From Streptomyces flavofungini (lineage in GTDB: Bacteria > Actinomycetota > Actinomycetes > Streptomycetales > Streptomycetaceae), in the NCBI RefSeq assembly GCF_014650815.1, contig NZ_BMVR01000006.1:549912-613911 (forward strand): a stretch of DNA of 64,000 bases, given 5' to 3'. The notes under the pieces are model-generated. The model did no database searches and had not been told where the DNA came from. It saw nothing but the letters and a program-made list of their open reading frames with translations. Both the position numbers and the translations under genes were made by a program. This document shows positions 25,347 to 33,488 of the stretch, in pieces. Positions within the stretch are counted from its first letter, which is position 1; every line of letters starts with the position of its first letter.

Positions 25347-26846
25347 CTAGTCCGTGGTGTTCTTGCGCTGGTGGTCAGGGTGAATCCACTCCGGTCTGCG
25401 GTACTTGAGGAAGGCGGCGGGCGCGACGACGCCGAGCGCGAGGAGCCCGCCGCCGACGATGAGCAGATAGCGCCACAGGGGCGCGTTCCCGAACTGGTCG
25501 GGCGGTACGAAGCCGATGCCGAGCGCACAGGCCGAGGCGACGAAGCCGACCCCGGCGACCACCGTCACGGCGGGCACGACGAAGCCGCGCCGCACGTGCG
25601 GCTGGGTGGCGCGCAGCCGCACCACGGCCACGAACATCAGCAGGTAGGCGATGAGATAGATCTGCACGGTGATGACGGAGAACATCCAGTACGCGCTGGA
25701 CACGTCGTCGCTGAACGCGTAGAGCACGCCGATGAGGGTGGTCACGACGCCCTGCGCGACCATGATGTTGAGCGGTACGCCGTGCCGGTTGAACTTCTGC
25801 AGGAACGGCGGCAGATACCCCTCCTGCCGGGCCAGCGTCACCAGGCCCTTGGCCGGTCCGGCCAGCCACGTCAGCATCCCGCCGAGTGCCGCGAGCACCA
25901 GCATGATGCCGACGACCTTCGTCAGCCAGCCGACGTGGAAGTGGTCGAAGAACGCCTGGAAGGCCTGCATCAGCCCGGCCGTGAGGCTGAGTTCGGAGGC
26001 CGGCATGACCCAGCTGATGGCGAGGGCCGGAAGGATGAAGATCAGGAGGACCAGGCCGGTGGCCAGGAAGACCGAACGCGGGTACTCGGCGCGCGGGTGG
26101 CGCAGCGAGGAGACGTGCACACCGTTCATCTCCATGCCCGCGTACGACAGGAAGTTGTTGACGATGAGGACCAGGCTGGCCAGGCCGGTCCATGGCGGTA
26201 GCCAGTGGTCGGCGGTCATGGGCGCCTCGGACGCGTTGCCCTCTCCCAGGAAGACGATGCCGAGCGCGACGAGCACGACACCCGGCACCAGCGTGCCGAT
26301 CACCAGGCCGAGCGAGGACAGGCCCGCGACGGTCTTCGTCCCGCGCGAGGTCACCCACACCCCCGTCCAGTAGATGACGACGATGACGATGGCTACGTAG
26401 AGGCCGTCCTCGGCGAGGCTCGGGTGCACGACGTACGCGAACGTCGACGCGACGTACGCGAGCAGGCTCGGGTAGTACGCGATGGTCATCGCGAACTGGC
26501 ACCACACCGCGACGAACCCGAGCGGCTTGCCCAGGGCCTCGCTCACCCACCGGTAGATGCCCCCGGACCAGCCGGAGGCGAGCTCGGCGCCGACGAGCGC
26601 GGTGGGCAGCAGGAAGACGACGGCGGGCAGCAGGTAGAGGAAGACCGCGGCGAGGCCGTAGAGGGCCATCGACGGGGAGGGCCGCAGGCTGGCCACCGAC
26701 GCGGTGGTCATGAGGGCGAGGGTCAGCCAGGAGATGAACTGGCGCTTGGTCCCGGTGTCGGCGCCCGCCTCCTGTCCGGCCGCCTCCGCCGCGTCCGCGA
26801 CCCCGGGCGTCGCCCCGTTTTGGCCAGGTTCGTCCGTGGTCGTCAT
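25347..26846 (-). CDS. APC superfamily amino acid permease
   Basis: A 499-residue protein with 12 predicted transmembrane helices. Helix 1 region and the GASGWSGGIYRWV-like segment (ELASGWSGGIYRWVSEALG) place it in the glutamate/GABA-antiporter branch of the APC family. A charged cytoplasmic tail of about 35 residues precedes helix 1. The substrate, probably an amino acid or polyamine, cannot be read from sequence. It is divergent from the DUF6153 gene with a 70-bp spacer that holds a CsoR-like site. Confidence 0.87.
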   Translation of the reverse strand: MTTTDEPGQNGATPGVADAAEAAGQEAGADTGTKRQFISWLTLALMTTASVASLRPSPSMALYGLAAVFLYLLPAVVFLLPTALVGAELASGWSGGIYRWVSEALGKPLGFVAVWCQFAMTIAYYPSLLAYVASTFAYVVHPSLAEDGLYVAIVIVVIYWTGVWVTSRGTKTVAGLSSLGLVIGTLVPGVVLVALGIVFLGEGNASEAPMTADHWLPPWTGLASLVLIVNNFLSYAGMEMNGVHVSSLRHPRAEYPRSVFLATGLVLLIFILPALAISWVMPASELSLTAGLMQAFQAFFDHFHVGWLTKVVGIMLVLAALGGMLTWLAGPAKGLVTLARQEGYLPPFLQKFNRHGVPLNIMVAQGVVTTLIGVLYAFSDDVSSAYWMFSVITVQIYLIAYLLMFVAVVRLRATQPHVRRGFVVPAVTVVAGVGFVASACALGIGFVPPDQFGNAPLWRYLLIVGGGLLALGVVAPAAFLKYRRPEWIHPDHQRKNTTD

Positions 26847-26889
26847 GGGCTCATGATCGTCGGAGGGTGCCGGGCCCGCATGTCACCCG

Positions 26890-26907
26890 ATACCTAGGAG
26901 GGGTAGG
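26890..26907. promoter_or_regulatory. CsoR-like copper operator candidate
   Basis: ATACCTAGGAGGGGTAGG resembles the G-tract inverted form of copper repressor CsoR sites (ATACC...GGGTA). It lies 9 bp before the DUF6153 start. The same bases contain AGGAGGGG, so part may instead be a ribosome binding site, though its spacing to GTG (about 14) is long. Confidence 0.45.
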
Positions 26908-26916
26908 CTCCGGGCC

Positions 26917-27564
26917 GTGACCCCGAAGAGCCCGACGACGCGCGCGAGCCATCTCGCCCTGCTCGTCGCGCTGCTCTTCGGCATCGTGGCGATGCATACG
27001 CTGGGCCATCCCCGGGAGCACGGGGCGAGCGCCGAACGGGCGAGCGCGGCGGGGCAGACGGGGGTGGCGGACGGCGGCGGGCACGCGCGCGAGGGGAGCG
27101 GCGCGACGCACGCGCGCGAGGCGAAGGACGCCAGTCCGGCGGACGTGAGCCCGGCGGACGTCAGCCCAGCGGCCATGGACGCGTCAGCCATGGGCCCGAC
27201 GGACATGAGCCGGATGGACATGGGCCCGACATCCCTGAGCCCGAGCCCCCTGAGCCCCACACCTCTGAGCCCGACGGACATGAGCCCGACGGACATGCGC
27301 CACGCGGCCACGGGCCCGACATCCATCGGCCCGGAAGCGGGCGACGCGACCGATGGCCACGGCTCCGGCATGGACCCCCTCTCCGTCTGCCTCGCGGTCC
27401 TCGGCGCAGCCCTCACCCTCGCCCTGCTGCACGCGGCGGTCCGCCACCGCCCGCTGGGGAGCCCCGTCCCCGCACCCGGCCTCGCCCGCCTCCTCGACGC
27501 CCTGCGCCCGAACCCTCCCCCGCCCCGGACGCTCCTCACCCGCCTCTCCGTGCTGCGCGTATAG
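26917..27564 (+). CDS. DUF6153 family exported protein with Met/Pro/Ser-rich repeats
   Basis: A 215-residue protein with an N-terminal hydrophobic segment ending MHTLGHP, a long polar middle, and a second hydrophobic segment (MDPLSVCLAVLGAALTLALL) as in DUF6153. The middle (about residues 70-130) has degenerate repeats of MxPTD/LSP type with seven methionines plus histidines. Such Met/His runs can bind Cu(I). It precedes a multicopper oxidase by 134 bp on the same strand, and a CsoR-like site lies at its promoter. A copper role is inferred. Start is GTG. Confidence 0.7.
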   Translation: MTPKSPTTRASHLALLVALLFGIVAMHTLGHPREHGASAERASAAGQTGVADGGGHAREGSGATHAREAKDASPADVSPADVSPAAMDASAMGPTDMSRMDMGPTSLSPSPLSPTPLSPTDMSPTDMRHAATGPTSIGPEAGDATDGHGSGMDPLSVCLAVLGAALTLALLHAAVRHRPLGSPVPAPGLARLLDALRPNPPPPRTLLTRLSVLRV

Positions 27565-27698
27565 GCCGCCGCACCGGCTGTTTCGCGCTGCCCGCACACC
27601 CCGGAGACGGAACGGGAACCTCCGACCGGCGAGCGGTGTACCAGAAGCAGCAGACGCGCCCTTCTGCACGCACCACACAGACGAGGTGTTCATCAACC

Positions 27699-29375
27699 AT
27701 GCGCACACCCCTCTCGCGCACCCCGCACTCATCGCGTACGACACACGCCCCGGACACCACACGCCGGACGCTGCTCGGCGCGGCGATCGCCGCCGCGGGC
27801 ACGGGACTTGTGACGGCCTGTTCCGGCGACGGCTCCCACTCCGGGCACTCCGGCGGCGGCCAGGGCGGTCCGTCCCCGTCCTCGAAGTCCCCGAAGGGCT
27901 ATGTGACGCCCACCGGCCAGGAGGTCGCGGCCGCGGAGCAGAAGCGCCCCGGCGGCGGCCGGGTCCGCAAGCTGCGGCTCACGGCCGCGCCGACGACCCT
28001 CGACCTGGGCGGCCCCAGGGTGCGCACCTGGGCCTACGGCGAGGACCTGCCGGGCAAGGAGGTCCGCGTCACCGCGGGCGACACCCTGGCCCTCACCCTC
28101 GCCAACCACCTCCCCGAGCCCACCACGCTGCACTGGCACGGCCTGGCCCTGCGCAACGACATGGACGGCGTCCCCGCCCTCACCCAGCGCGAGATCCGCC
28201 CCGGCGCCGACTTCACGTACCGCTTCAAGGTCCCGCATCCGGGGACGTACTGGTTCCACCCGCACGCGGGCACCCAGCAGGACCGGGGGCTGTACGCACC
28301 CCTGATCGTCGACGACCCCAAGGAGCCCCTGGAGTACGACGAGGAGTGGGTCGTGGTCCTGGACGACTGGGTGGACGGCGTGGACGGCTCCACACCGGAC
28401 ACGGTCCTGACCGAACTACGGGCAGGAATGGACCACGGCGGCGGCCACGGAGGCGACGGCGGCGGCCACGACATGACTCACATGTCGATGTCCCGCCCCC
28501 GCGCGAAGGCGCCCACCAAGCCCACCGACCCACCCGGCCCCTCCCGCATGATGATGGGCGCCAAGAGCGACATCCTCGGCCCGGACGCGGGCGACGTGGC
28601 GTACCCCCACTACGTGATGAACGGACGCGTCCCCGCCTCCCCCACGACGTTCCGCGCCCGCCCGGGCGACCGCATCCGCATCCGCCTGATCAACGCGGGC
28701 GGCGACACGGCCTTCCGGGTGGCGCTGGGGGGCCACGAGCTGACGGTGACGCACACGGACGGCTTCCCGGTCCGGCACCAGAAGGCGGACGCGCTGCTCA
28801 TCGGCATGGGTGAGCGGTACGACGTCCTGGTCACGGCCAAGGACGGCGTGTTCCCCCTGACGGCGGTGGCCGAGGGCAAGAAGGCGACGGCCCGGGCGCT
28901 GCTCCGTACGGGCGGTGGCGCGCCACCGCCCGCGTCCGCGCGGCCCGAGGAGCTGACGGGCCGCGTGCTGCTGGCCGACCGGCTCACGGCCGACGACTCC
29001 GTGGCCCTGAAGGCCCGCAAGCCGGACCGCACGATCAGGATCCGGCTGACCGGCGGAATGGCGAAGTACGACTGGGCCTTCGACGGAAAGCCCTACTCCC
29101 CCACCACCCGCCACCCGGTCCGCACCGGCGAACGGGTCCGGATCGCCTTCACCAACGCCACCATGATGTGGCACCCGCTCCACGTCCACGGCCACACGTT
29201 CGCCCTGGCAGGCGCCCCGGGACGCCCCCGCAAGGACACGGCGGCCGTACTGCCCAACGGCACCCTGACGGTGGACTTCGACGCGGACAACCCCGGCCTG
29301 TGGATGATCCACTGCCACAACGTCTACCACGCGGAAGCAGGAATGATGACGACCCTCGGCTACCGAACGACCTAG
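27699..29375 (+). CDS. Multicopper oxidase, Tat lipoprotein
   Basis: A 558-residue three-domain multicopper oxidase. The N-terminus has twin arginines (TTRRTLLG, Arg22-23) and a possible lipobox VTAC (Cys41). Copper motifs are complete: HWHG, HPHAG, HPLHVHGH and HCHNVYHAEAGM, giving the trinuclear cluster and the type 1 site (axial Met at the end). A His/Met-rich loop (MDHGGGHGGDGGGHDMTHMSMS) of about 25 residues resembles the Cu(I)-binding insert of CueO. It probably oxidises Cu(I) or phenolics outside the membrane. ATG at 27699 is chosen for the Tat signal; the open frame reaches further upstream. Confidence 0.92.
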   Translation: MRTPLSRTPHSSRTTHAPDTTRRTLLGAAIAAAGTGLVTACSGDGSHSGHSGGGQGGPSPSSKSPKGYVTPTGQEVAAAEQKRPGGGRVRKLRLTAAPTTLDLGGPRVRTWAYGEDLPGKEVRVTAGDTLALTLANHLPEPTTLHWHGLALRNDMDGVPALTQREIRPGADFTYRFKVPHPGTYWFHPHAGTQQDRGLYAPLIVDDPKEPLEYDEEWVVVLDDWVDGVDGSTPDTVLTELRAGMDHGGGHGGDGGGHDMTHMSMSRPRAKAPTKPTDPPGPSRMMMGAKSDILGPDAGDVAYPHYVMNGRVPASPTTFRARPGDRIRIRLINAGGDTAFRVALGGHELTVTHTDGFPVRHQKADALLIGMGERYDVLVTAKDGVFPLTAVAEGKKATARALLRTGGGAPPPASARPEELTGRVLLADRLTADDSVALKARKPDRTIRIRLTGGMAKYDWAFDGKPYSPTTRHPVRTGERVRIAFTNATMMWHPLHVHGHTFALAGAPGRPRKDTAAVLPNGTLTVDFDADNPGLWMIHCHNVYHAEAGMMTTLGYRTT

Positions 29376-29387
29376 CCCGCAGCACCC

Positions 29388-29536
29388 CCACCGGCCGGTG
29401 CCCAAACACACAACCCACCGGCCGGTGGCCAACCACAACCCCCCACCGACCGACGACCAAACCCACACCCCCACCGGCCGACGACCAAACCCACACCCCC
29501 ACCGGCCGATGACCAAACCCACACCCCCATCGGCCA
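29388..29536. repeat. 28-bp tandem repeat array after the multicopper oxidase
   Basis: Units beginning CCACCGGCCG start at 29388, 29415, 29443, 29471, 29499 and a partial unit at 29527. Periods are 27, then 28 bp. The middle three units (29443-29526) are nearly identical (CCACCGGCCGACGACC then AAACCCACACCC). No spacers separate the units, so it is not a CRISPR array. Confidence 0.85.
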
Positions 29537-29610
29537 TCGACGCCGGCCGTCAGCCGTCAGCCGTCAGCCGAACGCTCAACCCCACCGGACCGCCAGCCGC
29601 CAAACCGTCC

Positions 29611-29721
29611 GGAGGGGACGTGCCGGTATGTCCGCGCGCAGCTCGGATGACCACGACGTACGTACACGAAACGCACACCAGGCCACACACGCGAGCACGG
29701 ACATACCGGCACGGCCCCGCC
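29611..29721. repeat. 111-bp element with 24-nt inverted arms
   Basis: Arms 29611-29634 and 29698-29721 pair at 22 of 24 positions, including 16 perfect bases starting CGTGCCGGTATG, around a 63-base interior. It may be a MITE-like remnant or a large hairpin. No target-site duplication is apparent. Confidence 0.75.
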
Positions 29722-29958
29722 CCACAACCGAACAATGGGCGGCGAAAGCGCCACAGACCGGCAGAGCGAAACAAACGCACACCGCCACCGCCACCGCCCC
29801 GCCCCCTCCTCCGCCCCGGGGGGGGCGTACGCCCCGCCACACCCGGCACAACCCGGCACCCCGGCGCACGGACAACCCCACCCTCAACGCCCCACGTGGC
29901 CCGCCCCACACCCATCCACAGAGGGCATCGCGTCGCTTTGACGATTAGACTGGGCGAC

Positions 29959-31710
29959 GTGCCTCAACTACGCCTCGCCCTGAATCAGATCGACTCGACC
30001 GTCGGCGATCTCTCACAGAACGCCGAGGCGATCGTCCACTGGACCCGGCACTCCGCCGAGCAGGGAGCGCACCTGGTCGCGTTCCCCGAGATGGCGCTGA
30101 CGGGCTACCCGGTGGAGGACCTGGCCCTGCGCGCGTCGTTCGTGGACGCCTCGCGCCGCGAACTGCGCGCGCTGGCGACCCGTCTGGCGGACGAGGGCCT
30201 GGGCGAACTCCCCGTGGTGGTCGGCTACTTGGACCGCACGGAGGAGGCGAAGCCGCGCTACGGCCAGCCCGCCGGAGCCCCCCGGAACGCGGGTGCGGTG
30301 CTGCACCGCGGCGGGGTGGCGCTGACGTACTCCAAGCATCATCTCCCCAACTACGGCGTGTTCGACGAGTTCCGGTACTTCGTGCCGGGCGAGACGCTGC
30401 CCGTGGTCCGCGTGCACGGGATCGACGTGGCGCTTGCGATCTGCGAGGACCTCTGGCAGGACGGCGGCCGCGTCCCGGCGACGCGCACGGCGGGGGCGGG
30501 GCTGCTGCTGTCGATCAACGCGTCGCCGTACGAGCGGAACAAGGACGACCAGCGCCTGGAGCTGGTGCGCAAGCGGGCACAGGAGGCGGGCTGCACGACG
30601 GCGTACCTGGCGATGATGGGCGGCCAGGACGAGCTGGTCTTCGACGGGGACTCGATCGTCGTGGACAAGGACGGCGAAGTCGTCGCGCGGGCGCCGCAGT
30701 TCACGGAGGGGTGCGTGGTCCTGGACCTGGAACTGCCGGCGGCGGGGCCGGTGCCGGAGGGGGTGGTGGACGACGGGCTGCGCGTCGAGCACGTGACGCT
30801 GTCCGAGGAGCCGCTGCCCGCGTACGAGGCGGAGTTCGAGGGCGGGTACGCGGACCGGCTGGACGACGCCGAGGAGATGTACTCGGCGCTGGTGGTGGGG
30901 CTGCGGGCGTACGTGGCCAAGAACGGCTTCCGGTCCGTGCTGATCGGGCTCTCCGGAGGGATCGACTCCGCGCTGGTGGCGGCGATCGCGTGCGATGCGC
31001 TGGGGGCGGAGAACGTGTACGGGGTGGCGATGCCGTCGCGGTACTCGTCCGAGCATTCCGTGGGCGACGCCGAGGAGTTGGCTCGGCGGACGGGGCTGAA
31101 TCTGCGCAACGTGCCCATCGCGCCGATGTTCGACGCGTACATGGAGTCGCTCGGCCTGACCGGGCTGGCCGAGGAGAACCTGCAGTCGCGGCTGCGCGGG
31201 ACGATGCTCATGGCGCTCTCCAACCAGGAGGGGCACATCGTGCTGGCGCCGGGCAACAAGTCGGAGCTGGCGGTGGGGTATTCGACGCTGTACGGGGACT
31301 CGGTGGGGGCCTACGGGCCCATCAAGGACGTGTACAAGACGGCTGTTTTCCGGCTGGCCCGGTGGCGCAACGACGCGGCGGCGGCGCGGGGGGAGACGGC
31401 GCCGATCCCCGAGAACTCCATCAGCAAGCCGCCCAGCGCCGAGCTGCGGCCGGATCAGGTGGACACCGACTCGCTGCCCGACTATCCCGTGCTCGACGGG
31501 ATCCTCGAGCTGTACGTCGACCGGGACCAAGGGGCCGATGAGATCGTGGCCGCCGGGTACGACTCGGCGCTTGTCGCGCGGACGCTGCGCATGGTGGACG
31601 CCGCCGAGTACAAGCGGCGGCAGTATCCGCCCGGCACCAAGACCTCCACCAAGGGCTTCGGCAAGGACCGACGCCTCCCGATCACCAACCACTGGCGCGA
31701 ATCGCCTTGA
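29959..31710 (+). CDS. nadE: Glutamine-dependent NAD+ synthetase
   Basis: A 583-residue two-domain enzyme. Residues 1-270 are a nitrilase-type amidase with the Glu-Lys-Cys triad (Glu44 in FPEMALTGY, Lys126 in TYSKHHLPNYG, Cys162 in AICEDLW) that frees ammonia from glutamine. The C-terminal half is NAD synthetase with the PP-loop SGGIDSALVAA from Ser332. It amidates nicotinate adenine dinucleotide to NAD in the final step of NAD synthesis. The frame is open 187 codons upstream but that part is repeat-coded junk; GTG at 29959 gives the canonical PQLRLALNQID start. Confidence 0.95.
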   Translation: MPQLRLALNQIDSTVGDLSQNAEAIVHWTRHSAEQGAHLVAFPEMALTGYPVEDLALRASFVDASRRELRALATRLADEGLGELPVVVGYLDRTEEAKPRYGQPAGAPRNAGAVLHRGGVALTYSKHHLPNYGVFDEFRYFVPGETLPVVRVHGIDVALAICEDLWQDGGRVPATRTAGAGLLLSINASPYERNKDDQRLELVRKRAQEAGCTTAYLAMMGGQDELVFDGDSIVVDKDGEVVARAPQFTEGCVVLDLELPAAGPVPEGVVDDGLRVEHVTLSEEPLPAYEAEFEGGYADRLDDAEEMYSALVVGLRAYVAKNGFRSVLIGLSGGIDSALVAAIACDALGAENVYGVAMPSRYSSEHSVGDAEELARRTGLNLRNVPIAPMFDAYMESLGLTGLAEENLQSRLRGTMLMALSNQEGHIVLAPGNKSELAVGYSTLYGDSVGAYGPIKDVYKTAVFRLARWRNDAAAARGETAPIPENSISKPPSAELRPDQVDTDSLPDYPVLDGILELYVDRDQGADEIVAAGYDSALVARTLRMVDAAEYKRRQYPPGTKTSTKGFGKDRRLPITNHWRESP

Positions 31711-32053
31711 CCGGCGGCCCGCCAGGGGCCGTCGGCCCCCGGGGCCGACGTCGCCTCCGGGCGGGACGGGGAACCCCCGATCGGCGCTCCGCGATCGGCG
31801 GCGAGGCGGCTCAGCCGCACGGAACACCCACCCCATCAGGCACCCGTCCGCAGGGCGGAGAAGGGCGGGTGGGTGGGGGAGAGCCCGTCCGGCGTTTGAG
31901 GACGAGGCGGAACGCCGATCGGGGGCGAGGTGGACCGCCCGGGCATCGGACGGGTGCCCAGCCCCGGTCAGGGGTGCGCCCCGGTCAGGGGTGCGCCCCG
32001 GTCAGGGGTGCGCCCCGGTCAGGGGTGCGCCCCGGTCAGGAGTTGCGCCCCGG
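31711..32053. other. 343-bp spacer between nadE and the MFS gene
   Basis: No gene is supported. It contains a GGGCGGGTGGGTGGGG-type dispersed motif (31861-31878), then GTCCGGCGTTTGAGGACGAG, a string I remember as frequent in Streptomyces intergenic DNA, and then a 17-bp tandem repeat. Confidence 0.6.
31861..31878. repeat. Dispersed G-rich repeat, copy 1
   Basis: AAGGGCGGGTGGGTGGGG is identical to 45090-45107; a variant occurs at about 50463-50480. Confidence 0.6.
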
Positions 32054-32058
32054 TCAGA
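31966..32058. repeat. 17-bp tandem repeat reaching the MFS stop codon
   Basis: Units GGTCAGGGGTGCGCCCC start at 31966, 31983, 32000 and 32017; a diverging unit starts at 32034 and a partial one at 32052. The last unit contains the stop codon (32054-32056) of the minus-strand MFS gene. Confidence 0.88.
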
Positions 32059-33277
32059 GGTGGGTCGCGTCGGCCGGGGCCGAGGGGACGTGTTCGGTCA
32101 CCACACGCCCCGGGGCCCCCGGCCCGCCCCCGCGGCCACGGTCGACGGCGTAGGCCACCGCGGCGACCCCCAGGCCGAGGACGGCCAACCCCGCCCCGGC
32201 CACCGCCGGAGACGTCACACCGAAGCCCGCCGCCAGGGCGAGCCCACCGATCCAAGCGCCACCGGCATTCGCCAGGTTGAAGGCGGCCTGGTTGGCGGAG
32301 GAGGCGAGGGAGGGGGCGGCGGCGGCCTTCTCCATGACCATCAGCTGCAGGGGCGACCCCGTCGTGAACGCGGCCATGCCGAGCAGCGTCACAGCGACAG
32401 CCGCACTCCACTCGGCCCGCATGAGGACGGGGAAGAGGAGGAGGACGAGGACGAGCGCGCCGAGCCCGCCGAAGAGCGTCCCGCGCAGGGAGTGGTCGGC
32501 GAGCCGCCCGCCGAGCAGGTTCCCGGCGGTAGCGCCCACGCCGAAGAGGGCGAGCAGCAGCGTCACGCTGGCCTCGGCGAACCCGGCGGAGTCGGTGAGC
32601 ATCGGGGTGACGTAGCTGTAGGCGGCGAAGAGGGCGCCGAAGCCCGCGACAGTGGTGCCCAGGGCGAGCCAGACGGGCATCGACCCGAGGGCGCGCAGCT
32701 CACCGCGGAGTCCGGCGTTCTCGCCGTGCCCGTGGTCGGCGGGCACGAGGAGCGCGAGCGCGGCGATGGCGGCGAGCCCGATGGCGCTGACGGCGAGGAA
32801 GGTGGCGCGCCACCCGAGCTGCTGTCCCATGAGGGTGGCGATGGGCACGCCGACGACGTTGGCGACGGTGAGTCCGAGGAACATCAGGGACACGGAGCGC
32901 GCCTTGCGCTCGGGCCCGACGAGCCCGGTGGCGACGACGGCGCCGACGCCGAAGAACGCGCCGTGCGGCAGCCCGCTCACGAAGCGCGCCACCAGCAGCC
33001 AGTGGTAGTCGGGCGCGGCCGCGGACACCGCGTTGCCGACGACGAACAGCGCCATGAGGCCGATGAGGACGCGCCGCCGGGGCAGCTTGGCGGTGACGGC
33101 GGCGAGCAGCGGGGCGCCGATGACGACGCCGAGGGCGTACGCGGAGACGAGGTGCCCGGCGGTCGGGATGGATATGTGCAGATCGTCCGCGACGTTGGGC
33201 AGCAGCCCCATCATCACGAACTCGGTGGTGCCGATGCCGAAGGCGCCCACGGCGAGGGCGAGCAGGGCCAGGGGCAT
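32054..33277 (-). CDS. MFS exporter, DHA1 (AraJ/Cml) type
   Basis: A 407-residue protein with 12 transmembrane helices. The first helix GIGTTEFVMMGLLPNVADDL and the GAFFGVGAVVATGLV region are diagnostic of the sugar-efflux/chloramphenicol-exporter branch of DHA1 transporters. It probably exports a drug or sugar derivative using the proton gradient. ATG at 33277 is chosen (GGAAGG upstream, first helix directly after); the open frame continues 37 codons further up. The C-terminal tail and stop codon merge into a 17-bp tandem repeat, so tail length may vary between strains. Confidence 0.88.
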   Translation of the reverse strand: MPLALLALAVGAFGIGTTEFVMMGLLPNVADDLHISIPTAGHLVSAYALGVVIGAPLLAAVTAKLPRRRVLIGLMALFVVGNAVSAAAPDYHWLLVARFVSGLPHGAFFGVGAVVATGLVGPERKARSVSLMFLGLTVANVVGVPIATLMGQQLGWRATFLAVSAIGLAAIAALALLVPADHGHGENAGLRGELRALGSMPVWLALGTTVAGFGALFAAYSYVTPMLTDSAGFAEASVTLLLALFGVGATAGNLLGGRLADHSLRGTLFGGLGALVLVLLLFPVLMRAEWSAAVAVTLLGMAAFTTGSPLQLMVMEKAAAAPSLASSANQAAFNLANAGGAWIGGLALAAGFGVTSPAVAGAGLAVLGLGVAAVAYAVDRGRGGGPGAPGRVVTEHVPSAPADATHL

Positions 33278-33488
33278 GAGGACGTACCTTCCAGGGGACG
33301 GGGGCGCGAGGCGAGAGACATACAGAGCCGTACCGGCAGCCCCGTACGGACCGGATGCACGCACACGTACACGGACGTACACGGACACACGCAGACACGC
33401 GCAGACGCACAGAGCCGAATCTGTAAGTTTACCGCCGAAACAAAGACTCCCGGTCCGAGGGTTCCGCGGGGTTAAGGGCGGGTGACCG

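Larger units (their letters stand above)
29376..29958. other. 583-bp gene-free spacer upstream of nadE
   Basis: No convincing gene on either strand; the long open frames here are low-complexity artefacts. It holds a 28-bp tandem repeat, three 7-bp CGTCAGC units (29548-29568), a long inverted repeat, and a 14-bp palindrome GGGGCGTACGCCCC (29822-29835). Confidence 0.7.

Noticed and set aside
29388..29536. CRISPR array
   Set aside because: The repeats are contiguous 28-bp units with no spacers and no cas genes nearby.
28416..29537. Minus-strand open frame over the multicopper oxidase with Gly/Trp repeats
   Set aside because: It is the antisense of a clear gene; the repeats come from the 28-bp DNA array.
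29398..29958. N-terminal extension of NadE by 187 residues
   Set aside because: The extension is Pro/Thr/His repeat-coded, and the canonical start PQLRLALNQID fits the GTG at 29959.
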